Source: Stichopus chloronotus
Taxonomy: Eukaryota > Echinodermata > Holothuroidea > Aspidochirotida > Stichopodidae
Length of the DNA stretch: 64,000 nucleotides
Assembly (NCBI GenBank): GCA_021234535.1
Contig: CM037843.1
Location: 12,671,979 to 12,735,978 of the forward strand
Reading direction: 5' to 3'
Of this stretch, positions 44,811 through 54,669 are shown piece after piece. The notes beneath the pieces are model-generated. The model saw only the letters and a program-made list of their open reading frames with translations, was not told the DNA's origin and did not search any database. The position numbers and the translations under genes were made by a program. Every line of letters starts with the position of its first letter. Position 1 is the first letter of the stretch.

Positions 44811-45109
44811 TATAGAAGAACTAGGCTCTGGTCAATGTGGTGGAAACTCATTTTCTGTGGGGGTTTTGTGTGAATTTAGAGAGAGATCATAACATCTGGA
44901 ATCAATACTTCTTGTTTGGATCCGTATGTTTCAGAGACAATCTTGTGATTACAAAAAGCGATTGGGAGCATGCAACTTGCTCACAATCTAACAAACATGT
45001 TAAAGCATACATATGGAAACTTATTGGAGTATGCATGAATTGTATATGACTATAGTATACTTAAGTCTTCAAACCACCTAATGAATGGAACTCTGAAATT
45101 AATTAGCTC

Positions 45110-46115
45110 CCAAAAGGAATCTCTTGAATTTTTTAGTATTTGTTTTTGTTACTGGTTTGGTGAAAGTATGCACAACCATTTCCCTGTTGTGCAATATGAG
45201 ATACTGACTTCTCCCTCACTGAGTACACTGCAAATAAAATGGTATATTACATCAATATGCTTTGATCTCTGTCCTGTATTAAACTACAGACTTTCTTGTG
45301 TTGTTGTGGTTAAATCAATATAAGTCTCACAAATTGATGAAGCAACATTTGATGTTTCCTAGATTACCAGTGGCCCATTTCAGTTAAACTGAAACAATAA
45401 CCTGAGATTGTTTACGTATCCTCTGATGAAGGTCCCCAAGTCTTAATTGCCTTAAGCTATCTATCTCAGTGGTTTACTCGACTTCTTGTAATATCAATTG
45501 GATCTTTCAAGTATCTAAGCACATGTTTGACCATTGACAAATGCTATATTTTTGGCTCTGACATTAACTGAGACAATATATACATAAAACCCAACTTATC
45601 TTTGGTCTTGGACATGTCATGGCATAAATCAGACTGACAATAATTTGCTATGTCTTTGGGTCAGCAGTTTCAGTACTGTGACATTTGTTCACTTAGCATA
45701 GATCAAGGCTTACCTTCAACCACTCAAAATTCTGCTAGCCATTTCTTTGTGCAAATTCTTCTGATATATTTTTTTCACTGTAAGTTTGCTTAAAATGAGT
45801 ACAAGGAAATTGTGATATTTTCCCCAAATCTTTTACTTTAAATTTCTTCATCTTTGCCATATGTTTCTCCGGCAAACAAAAATTCTTGCTGTAATTATTA
45901 CATCATCTACACACGTAGTCACAGTGATAACATCACCTCTTCTTTCTTATAAACACGATCTGCAGGATTCTGAACAAAGTGATTTTCAGCTATATAATCA
46001 TGTAACAACTTGTTTCGTTTTTTTCCTGATTGTTTGAGACCATATAGAGATGTCTTTATAACTTACTGTTGTTTCTTTATTTGTTTGTTTCTTACATCCT
46101 TCAGGTTTACTGTTG
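45110..46115 (-). pseudogene. Ty1/copia retrotransposon pol fossil (RT-RNase H)
   Basis: Not visible as one frame, but minus-strand translation gives copia blocks in order: LKPEGC near 46105; SLYGLKQSGKKRNKLLHDY at 46055-46000; HFVQNPADRVYKKEE; CVDDVIITA near 45905 (YVDD box with first residue changed); MKKFKVKDLGKISQFL near 45850-45800; SMVKHVLRYLKDPIDI near 45530; TISGYCFSLTEMG near 45415; RSKHIDVIYHFICSVL near 45275-45230; and a final SEGEVSISYCTTGK. Many frameshifts and stops lie between. This is the 3' half of copia pol; no LTR was found, and at 46.13 kb it abuts a tandem-repeat element. Confidence 0.85.
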
Positions 46116-46144
46116 CAAATGTCTCTCTCGATGGAAGTGTGCAG

Positions 46145-46690
46145 ATAGACAGTTTTTTATTCCTTGCTGCATTCAGGCAAGGAATCTGTGGGATGGTGTT
46201 TGCGTGTATGCGTGTGTATGCAAGAGTAGACGATCCCTATTGTTTTTCATGGTCAAAGGTCACCAGAATGTAAAATATGAAAGCCTATTAAGGGTGATAT
46301 CTCAGCAACCAAATGGTGCTGGAACTTTAAATTGGTATCATTGGTAGCACATGATGAGTAGATGTCTGACATTTTGTAAGGAGGTCAAAGGTCATGTAAG
46401 GTCACCTGAGGTCAAAGTGTGAAAACCTGTCAAGGGAGATATCTTGGCAACTAAATGTTGTGGAACCTCAAACTCTTATCATTGGTAACACTTGATGAGT
46501 AAATGATGGTTAAAGGTCATGAGGAGTCAACAGAGGATGTAGAATGACAACATTTTAAACACAATATCTCAAGGAGGGAGAGGTGCTTGAACTTCAAAGT
46601 TGGTGTTTTACTAGTCCATTGTGAGTAGATGATCGCTATTGATTTTCATGGAGGTTAAAAGTCATTTGAGGTCGTCATAGGTGAAAATAT
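46145..46690 (+). repeat. AGGTCA-family element, second array
   Basis: Opens with ATTCCTTGCTGCATTCAGGC AAGGAATC (hairpin as in the 27.9-kb element), then a GT-rich tract and about four units with aggtcaaaggtcatgtaagg at ~46380 and variants at ~46250, 46510 and 46650. The unit at 46380 keeps the 1-4-4 spacing of AGGTCA half-sites although the rest has diverged. Confidence 0.6.
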
Positions 46691-46699
46691 GAAAACCCA

Positions 46700-46990
46700 T
46701 AAAGGAAGGTGTTACAACCAATACAGTAAAAGTCAACCAGTAACGTAAAAACAACTGATAATGTAAAAAAATATACTGATAATGTAAAAATAACCAATAA
46801 TGTAAAAAAATTAACCAATAATGTAATAACCAATAATGTAGAAAAATACCGATAATGTAAAAACAACAGATAATGAAAAAAAAATTTACGAATAATGTAA
46901 AAGCAACCGATAATGTAAAAAAATTTCCGATAATGTAAGAAAATTTTTGAACCGATAATGTGACAACTTTTTACCGATAATTTAAAAACT
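46700..46990 (+). repeat. AT-rich tandem repeat, ~17-20 bp units
   Basis: About 15 units of the form (a)accgataatgtaaaaa with variable A-runs (accaataatgtaaaa, accgataatgtaagaaa). The minus-strand 114-codon open frame across it (F/L/I/Y-rich) is a product of the repeat, not a gene. Confidence 0.85.
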
Positions 46991-47269
46991 TTTCTAACAA
47001 CAACTTCATATGGCCCCACTGGGGTTAGGGGGCAAGGAGGGGGCTCAAGTGTGTGTGTGGTGTTGTATTATAATACTTTCCGAGGACATGAACAAAAGAA
47101 TATCAGGTCCTCAGAGAGAGAATTCCTATAGATTTCTTAAGTCCTTGGAGAAACTACAATAGGGAGTGTATTATTAAGGATAGGGTTCAGGAAGCAACAA
47201 CAAAGCAAACTTCAAGAAAGTCTTCATTCCATGTGTAATGTCGGCTCCTATGTGTATACAAAAGAAAGT

Positions 47270-47640
47270 GTGTCACTTGTGTGATCTCCTCCTAGACGGT
47301 AAGTTGCATTAACCTCAAACTTGGTGGGTAGGTGCCCGAGATAAGATGTAGTGTCCACTAGACTGATGACATCACAGGTCAAGGGTCACAGATCATGAAA
47401 AGAAAAACACATTTTTAGCATTATCTCTATGTGCGAATATCCTAGAACGATTAAACTCCCATATATGGATAGTAGACAACATAAGTTTTGACATCACAAG
47501 GTCAATGGTCACTTGATTAAATGTCAAATTGGCAAAAATGCTTGAAAAAAGTGTGCCACGATCTGCTCCTAGACGGTAATTCGGATGAACTTCAAACTTA
47601 GTGGGTAGATGTTCGAGTATATATTGTATGGTCGAGTCTA
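47270..47640 (+). repeat. ~276-bp repeat family, first block
   Basis: Landmark tctcctcctagacggtaag at 47285 recurs as tctgctcctagacggtaat at 47561, 276 bp on. Between them lie caggtcaagggtcacag, cattatctctatgtgcgaat and tcacaaggtcaatggtcac. The family recurs at 49040-49380 and 50915-51060. The 47.64-49.04 kb segment looks like an insertion between two blocks. Confidence 0.6.
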
Positions 47641-47870
47641 TTCGAACGAACAAGCCGAACTTGTCCGTGTGAATAGACAGCCAGTATGAATGTGTTCGTG
47701 CAAATAATGAACCTCATTTGCATAAAGTTCTTCATGCAGATAGACAGCACGTACTCACCCATACCTGTGTGAATAGACATCTCTTACATGAGTGACAATT
47801 CGCCCGTGCACGTGCCAATAATCAGTCTTATTTGGATGAACTTTAATTGCTACTGCGTTGGATTGAATTG

Positions 47871-48277
47871 CACTATAGCAGGCTTCCTCAATTAAAAAAT
47901 CTGAAGCACCACATTACAAAATGTTAATGATATAATGCGCCACTGATCGCCGTCCTGGGGAAGGAGTTAAAGGGGAAGGAGCTTAGATGCAAAATTGTGC
48001 AAAGTTTGTTCAATTTTTCCGGCCAAATTTTTTCCCAAACTTAACCATTTTTTTAAGACAATAATGCCGAATTTCTGACATACCGCTCCACACAGCAATC
48101 AGGTGGTTAAGCAAGAGGATCGGAAAGTGTTAAAACGTACGTGGTATTTGAGGGCGCACATACGTGCGTATCTTCAATTTTTTTAATATTCTCCCAGTAA
48201 GTTTTTGTGCCACTGTAAACCACGTCGCGCGCCACAAGTGGCGCGCGCTCCGCTATTTGAGGAAGCCTGCACTATAG
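47871..48277 (+). mobile_element. hAT-type MITE with perfect 8-bp target duplication
   Basis: Element 47879-48269 (391 bp) begins CAGGCTTCCTCAA and ends TTGAGGAAGCCTG, perfect 13-bp inverted repeats. It is flanked by CACTATAG at 47871-47878 and 48270-48277. A strong palindrome, GCGCGCCACAAGTGGCGCGC, lies near the right end. No coding capacity. The intact duplication indicates a recent insertion. Confidence 0.92.
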
Positions 48278-49039
48278 GATCAAAATCCTCGTTCGTGCCA
48301 AGCCCGAGTTAGTTATGGCGAATACACACAACGAACTGATCGTGGCACGGACATGATCAGTGTGAAATCATATGGATAGCTGCCAGTTTCCACCTGTGAT
48401 AATATATGTGCAAACTTGAAGACCAAATTGAAGTGAGACATTTATAGAACATACAAGTGTACCTTTGTGACTGCTATGATCAATTCCTATCGTCAGTGGA
48501 CCTCCAAGACTAAGAACCACCCCCCCCCCACCCAACCAGTCAGATGTTTTTCCGTCTTACAGTTAATGTTTGCCACCATAGGTATATGTCTGTATTTTGT
48601 CTGCGGCAAAAATTCCTGCGGTGGGCCTGCAACAAGTGAGCCACATCTGAATTATAGGCCTATGGGGGTACAAGCCAGGTCAAATAGGCCTACCATACAG
48701 TTGCATAGCTATTTTCGGCAGGGAGGCTCAGCTATGGGTAGGTCTACAGTTTTCAAATTCATTCTATTTGCCATGATAAATGAATCAAATTTTATGTTAT
48801 GTAATGCTGGACACTCGGAGAATGTTTATATTGGCAAGTACTAATTCACAAATGCTTAATTGTCAGTCTTTTCATCCGACCACCAGCCGCTTAACAGATG
48901 AGCACCAGTCGTTGCAATAATTACAGTACATGCTTTGCTCACTTAAAATTGACATCTGCTTCTCCGATTGGTGGTATCGACTTCGATCTCTGGTTGGTCA
49001 GATGAAGATCAGGCGAGTTGCCAAATTATCCGCATGCAC

Positions 49040-49380
49040 TCATTCGTCCGCAGTGTCCGCCTGACCCATGACGTCAAAGGTGAAGGGTCACAGGTAACAA
49101 AAGCCAAAAACACATTTTGAGCATTATTTCTATGTGTGAATACCTTAGCATTATAAAATTACAACATATGGAAAGCAGACGGTACGAAATTATTTTAAAA
49201 TATTGATGACGCCCTGAGGTCAAAGAACACATGATTAAAGGTCAAATCGGCAAAAATGCTTTAAAAAGTGTGTCTCGATCTCCTCCTAGGCAGTAAGTCA
49301 GATGACTTTAAACTTGGTGGGTTATTGTAGGAATATGTGGTGTAGTGTCCGCCCGACTGCTGACTTCAAGAGTAACAGGT
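49040..49380 (+). repeat. ~276-bp repeat family, second block
   Basis: Contains cgtcaaaggtgaagggtcac, cattatttctatgtgtgaat, gatctcctcctaggcagtaa and actttaaacttggtgggtta, matching 47270-47640 in order. It ends where the TCTA/TCTG microsatellite begins. Confidence 0.6.
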
Positions 49381-49381
49381 T

Positions 49382-49697
49382 ATATCTATCTATCTGTCTA
49401 TCTGTCTGTCTGTCTGTCTATCTGTCTGTCTGTCTGTCTATCTGTCTATCTGTCTATCTATCTATCTGTCTATCTATCTGTCTATCTATCTGTCTGTCTA
49501 TCTATCTGTCTATCTATCTGTCTATCTATCTGTCTATCTATCTGTCTATCTATCTGTCTGTCTATCTGTCTGTCTATCTGTCTGTCTATCTGTCTGTCTG
49601 TCTATCTATCTGTCTATCTGTCTATCTGTCTATCTGTCTATCTGTCTACCTGTCTACCTGTCTACCTATCTACCTATCTACCTATCTACCTATCTAT
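49382..49697 (+). repeat. (TCTA/TCTG)n tetranucleotide microsatellite
   Basis: About 315 bp of TCTA and TCTG units, with the last part switching to CCTA/CCTG. The overlapping YLSICLSVCLSI-type open frames in two phases are artefacts of the repeat. Highly mutable locus. Confidence 0.97.
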
Positions 49698-49719
49698 CCA
49701 CAATTTGTTCCGAATGCTT

Positions 49720-50690
49720 CTATTCCAGCATGCTTCCATGGATTTGTCTGAAACTTTGACACAATGTTTGTCTGGTGTTGGACCATTTAGGGTATTCAGG
49801 AATTTTTGGTCCAAGGTACCATGTGGGCCCTTTGGCCCATTTTATGAAATTCTACAAAAATGTATCTTCTCCTACAGATTATATTGTACAATGTTGATGG
49901 TTTGTCACAATGATGCTCAGTTATTGGTCCTTTCAGGGTGTTCAGGAATTGGTAGTCCAAGACCCCATGTGGGCCCAATGGCCCATTATGTGAAATTCTG
50001 TTTGAAATGTTGCTTCTCACACATGCATCCATGGATTTATATTAAATTTGGACACAATAATCCTTGGGTGGTAGTTCGTGTGGGATGTACAAAAAAGTTT
50101 CCCAAGTGTCCCATGTGGACCCTATGTTCCATTTTAGGAAATTCTACAAAGTTGTTCTTCTACATATTCTCATGTGCAATGTTGATGGTTTGTCATAATG
50201 ATACTCTGCTACTGGTTGTCTTAGAGTTTTCATGAATTTGTAGTCTATGGTTCCGATAGGACCGTATGGGCCATTTTATGGAATTCTGCAAATTGCTTCT
50301 CCTTCTACTGTTAAAGTACCCCTTTAAACTGTCATATACATCTCAAATATCCCTATCGTGCATGAATGATAATTGAGTAATGGGACAGTGTCAGTTTGGC
50401 CACTAACTGAAACTCTATATTGCGCCCAGGTATGTTGACCAGTCTATGGACTTAAAGGGGCACTTTGAGTTGTGTCATGAACTTCAGCTAGTCTTCACAA
50501 ACCTGTGAATTTTGTGTCATGTTTCTAGTGACAGATCAATGGTCAACTAAGACGGCCCCATTATGAGTCACATGTAGATACCACTAATGAGTGAGTAGCT
50601 AATGATTTAAATTGGTTTTGAAAAACTCGTGACCATTCACTTTTCCTTATTAGTACCAATTCATATACCCACAGCCAGTACAAACCAATA
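49720..50690 (+). repeat. Repeat family B, longest copy with ~145-bp units
   Basis: Units marked by 'gaatttttggtccaaggtac', 'gaattggtagtccaagacc', 'gtttcccaagtgtccc' and 'gaatttgtagtctatgg' at about 49800, 49945, 50089 and 50230 (spacing 141-147). Each also has tgttgatggtttgtcacaat. The non-tandem tail 50290-50690 includes tcaaatatccctatcgtgca and ttaaaggggcactttgag. The family recurs at 5430-6215 (inverted) and, diverged, at 13980-14510. Open frames through it are not genes. Confidence 0.75.
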
Positions 50691-50914
50691 AGAAAAGTTC
50701 AAGTTCAAGAAAAGATCAAACTTCTACACTGTTGTTGCTCTAGTTTATGAAATTCTGAAAATTGTGCAGTCCTACAGATTCTCTTGCACAATGTTGATGA
50801 TTTTGTATAATGATACTCAGTGGTACCTATGATTTGACATAATGATACGTAAATGGTACCTTCAGGATGTTGATGTTTGAGCTTCTGCACCAGTGGTGCT
50901 CTAGTTAGTATTAT

Positions 50915-51060
50915 CTTCACGCGTGAATATCCTAGAGTTATAAAACTTCCATCTTCGAAAAGTAGACGATACAAGGAATCGGTTGAATAATATTGATGAC
51001 GTCACAAGGTCAAAGGTCACCTGGTCGAAAGTCAAACAGGGGGAAAGGGCAAATGTTCCC
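50915..51060 (+). repeat. ~276-bp repeat family, short fragment
   Basis: Phrases attatcttcacgcgtgaata, aagtagacgatacaagg and gtcacaaggtcaaaggtcac match part of the 47.3- and 49.1-kb blocks. Confidence 0.5.
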
Positions 51061-52740
51061 AGTACCACTAATGGGGGGGGGGCATTGCTCCCCTCAAAAT
51101 TCGTCCAAATCCTTGAACTGTAATTTTCTAACATTAAGTAGGCCTAGTCTTCCCCAAAAATCTGACAATGTTTGATTTATTAAGAGCTTTAAAATGACTG
51201 GGCAAATTCCCTCCTGAAAAGTTAAAATTTTAAGGAAAAGTCGGGCATAGCTCACTACTGGAGTTAAAACAGTATTTTTTGTAAAATATATAGTTAATTT
51301 CCTCGTATTATTTCCCGTAATGATAAACCGATGTACTTTGTTATCACAAATTGACGTATAGTTGAGAAATGAAAACCATAGAGCTACATATACACCCTTC
51401 TTTCAGTAAAAACTAGCGTTTTTGCCACTTGTCGCTAGTAACCCTGAAGTTCATGCATCTTGTCTATACGTAGGTGCATGTGTCAACAAAAAAAAAGAGG
51501 CATCAAACAAAGATCAGGGATTTCTTTAAACTTGAAGTTGAAGAAAAAAATCAAAGACGAATTAATTCTGTCGGAAAGATTGACTAAGGTAGGCCTCTCT
51601 TCATATGTATTGATGTGGCAAATCATTTGTTTGTTTAGGAGTTATATGCTCTTGTTACTAAAATGTAATTTTTGACAATCAAGAACAAAAATTGTAATAC
51701 TGTCCGCTGAGATCTATAAAAGATCTTGAGGTGGAAACCGCATAAATTACATACCAGGAAAATGGTTGTCCCGTTATGAAACTTGACATATATAAAGGTC
51801 ATTTTGGGAAGGCGATATGATTACGTATAATAACATTTGGAGGACATTGTTAACACTAACAGAGTTAATACTAAGCTTGTGTGAAAATCATTTGAATTAT
51901 TGAAAACTAAGGCAGACAAAGTGGAACGTTTATGCCTTACTAAACTGAGCATGCAACCAACATTCTCATTAGAGATGATTGATTTCACTATGCTATACTT
52001 GACTTTGATAGTGATGTATCAATAAAAAAGTGATGCATCAGTGAAAAAAAATATACTAGTAAAAAGAAATTTATTCCAACGAATTTCAATACACACAGAC
52101 TGTAGTTGTTGAGTGCCCAATCAAGTATTAATCGGTTATATATCTTACTTGTCTTCATGTACTGGTAAAATTAAGTGGTATTCCTAGTCTGCAGCTAATC
52201 ATGTATACAAATACGTCCCTGGATCACTGCATAACTTAGCTCTTTATGATCACTTGTAGGAAGAATACCCTTTCTTCTTACCGACCACCGAAGCAGAATG
52301 ATAAACCAACGAAATTTATGTCAAAAATATGCCTTTATCGATATCCGCAACCAAAAATACAAGTTTACTTGACATTGTTCTCTTTTCTAGTTTATTTCAA
52401 TTCGCTGTCCACATTTACAACGACCACATTGTCACCGTCAAAAAACAACAACAATGAAAAACAGCATCAACAAATAACAAGAAAAATATTTAGAAAAGCA
52501 AATATTATCTGTTAACGTTTAACAATACTACCTCATTTCATCTTAAATTTGCGATGATCGTATAATACATATGTATTTATGTGCTGTTTTTATACAACCA
52601 TTCTGGTAATGCTTGTAATGCTAATAAACGTCTGTCTTATTATCCCACATATTCCCAGCTTCTTTGTATGCTAGCTGAGCTGTAAATTTGTACTCATTCT
52701 TGTAATACCTTACAAGGAATTATTAGTCATACAGAGAGAA
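51061..52740. other. Gene-free stretch
   Basis: AT-rich sequence with no recognised element. A short AATAAA-containing end at ~52624 (gctaataaacgtctg) precedes the LINE fossil. Short open frames lack support. Confidence 0.35.
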
Positions 52741-52859
52741 GACACTGTTTTAGTATTGCAAATCTTCTTTAAACAAGAGTGTCTGTTCGGATGGAAAATA
52801 TGTCCTTAAGATAACGGGCAATTGTTCTCTTTGTACGCATAAGATAACAAGTTTAAGGG

Positions 52860-53455
52860 CAAAGGAGGGCAAAAGGACCCAAAATGCCCTGTTTTCCAGA
52901 CCCCCCCCAAAAAAAGAAAGCCTAGCCAAATAATTAACCAATCTAACCCGGCATAATCAGATTCTGCCACAGTCACAATAAAACTTATCAATGTTGCCCT
53001 TCAAGCTATTTACTGAAGTGGAATTTACAACCCAATCGGGCAGAGTATTCCAATCATTAGCAACTCTATGAGAGAAACTAAACCTTCCTTTGGACCTTTG
53101 GACGTAGCAGAAGCATGAAGAGATTTAGGATTTATCTTGACCTCATTAGCCCGCTTCCTCTCAAAAATTGTTTTTGTCTCTTTAACCAAATCCTTCACTA
53201 GGAGTTCCTGGTTCTTATAAATTGCTAAATCTGAAGAGCCCCTACTAACCCTGAAGCGACGCCAACATTTACTCTGTATCCTAGAGACTCTATAGGAACC
53301 TCCCTAGAAACACACACAGGCCTATGATTACGGAAAGCTCTCCTAAGTGGAATACACAGCTTAGTAGTATTAATGACAATGTCACGGAAAACATCCAAGG
53401 CCTCAGCATGACTTAGGTGAGACAAACTAGTGGACCAATCTATAGAAAGGTGCCC
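52860..53455 (-). pseudogene. LINE ORF2 fossil with internal RT deletion
   Basis: Minus strand, high to low: IDWSTSLSHLSHAEALDVF and LCIPLRRAFRNHRPV (linker after the endonuclease), KCWRRFR, QELLVKDLVKETKTIFERK, KINPKSLHA (start of RT N-terminal region), then directly RFSFSHRVANDWNTLPDWVV and NSLKGNIDKFY (the extreme C-terminus). The whole reverse transcriptase core between them is missing, with a frame change near 53290. CR1/RTE-like element; the deletion probably occurred during transposition or later. Confidence 0.8.
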
Positions 53456-53984
53456 TTTTACCTTTTACACGATCTTTCAACACATCAGTTTTCCTGTCGT
53501 GACGATTGAAACACCACACACACTGATCAATGTGACATTGTTGGGCTTAAATCTTCAATTTTCCCCTCTTCGTGTCATACTTGCTCATTCATCAAGGTTA
53601 TAAGCCATTGCCTTGACATATACAAACTGACAACATAGGGTTGGCTCGGTTTTCCTTCTTCGTATTTTGTTTCTTTCAGCCATCGATCATCAAGGGTAAA
53701 AGTGATTTTAAGAGACACTGGCGGCAAACAACATGAGATATTCAAACGCTGTAACCTTCAAAGCCGGTGTGGGTATGAATTGTTGTTCTAACTTACATTG
53801 GTATAACAAATGCAGCCAACCGGTACATGAGTACTACACATTCGCTGTGCGAGCAAACACACTAGGTGATCTTCTAGATCTAAGACACAATCTACGTGAC
53901 ATAGAAGGTTGGAAAAAGTGTCTGTAGGACTCATATTCCTCCATCGCCGTATGGCAAGCCATTTCAACGTTTACCCTTTATTTC

Positions 53985-54665
53985 CACTTAAGTGTGATAC
54001 ATTCCACTTAAGTGGAATTCGATTCCACTTAAGTGGAATTCGATTCCACTTAAGTAAAATTGTATTCCACTTAAGTGGAATTCAATTTTACTTAAGTGGA
54101 ATGTATTTTACTTAAGTGGAATTGTGGTACACTTAAGTAGAATGCAGATGCGGTATTTTACTTAAGTGGAAATGTATTCCACTTAAGTAAAATTCAATTC
54201 TACTTAAGTGGAATGCATTTCCACTTAAGTGAAATTGTATTTTACTTACTTAGAATTGTATTCTACTAAAGTGGAATAGGAAAGCTTTTCTACTTAAGTG
54301 AAATTGTATTCTACTGAAGTGAAGTACAATTCCATTTAAGTAAAATACAATTCTACTTAAGTAACATTGAATTGAATTGTATTCCACTTAAGTAAAATAC
54401 AATTTCACTTAAGTGGAATTACTGATGCGTAATAGATAAAATGATGCAGCCACCTTTGAACACAGTTTGTGTACCAATCACATTTTGCCTCCAAAGTTGA
54501 ATAAAATATGTGGGCAATTTCACTTAAGTGGAATTGTTTTCCACTTAAGTGGAATTGTATTCCACTTTAGTGAAATGGGTGACCAATTCTACTTAAGTGG
54601 AATTGTATTCCACTTAAGTGAAATTGTATTTTACTTAAGTGGAATTGTATTCCACTTAAACATTT
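53985..54665. repeat. Array of ~27 TTAA-centred short palindromes
   Basis: Units follow TTYYACTTAAGTRRAA, with linkers such as TTCGA or TTGTA giving a common 21-bp period. About 21 of ~27 units keep an intact CTTAAG core. Left halves are TTCCAC, TTTTAC, TTCTAC or TTTCAC and right halves their complements, varying independently. A ~95-bp unique stretch (54421-54515) splits it into blocks of ~20 and ~7 units. Two open frames with FHLSGI heptads are by-products of the 21-bp period. Class unknown; see findings. Confidence 0.9.
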
Positions 54666-54669
54666 GGTC

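Noticed and set aside
46675..47019. 114-codon minus-strand frame rich in Phe/Tyr/Leu
   Set aside because: Product of the AT-rich ~18-bp tandem repeat, not a gene.
48467..48844. 125-codon frame with a hydrophobic stretch
   Set aside because: No family resemblance, no splice context, within repeat-rich sequence between two 276-bp repeat blocks.
49345..50235. 296-codon open frame rich in Ser/Leu/Cys/Tyr
   Set aside because: It is a translation of the TCTA/TCTG microsatellite running into family B repeats; a second phase gives an equally long frame, as expected from a 4-bp repeat.
53909..54115. Heptad-repeat peptide FHLSGIR encoded by the palindrome array
   Set aside because: Arises from the 21-bp period; the frame is lost as soon as spacing changes, and there is no start context.
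53985..54665. CRISPR-like array
   Set aside because: Repeats are palindromic and separated by 4-6 bp only; there are no unique spacers and the genome is eukaryotic.
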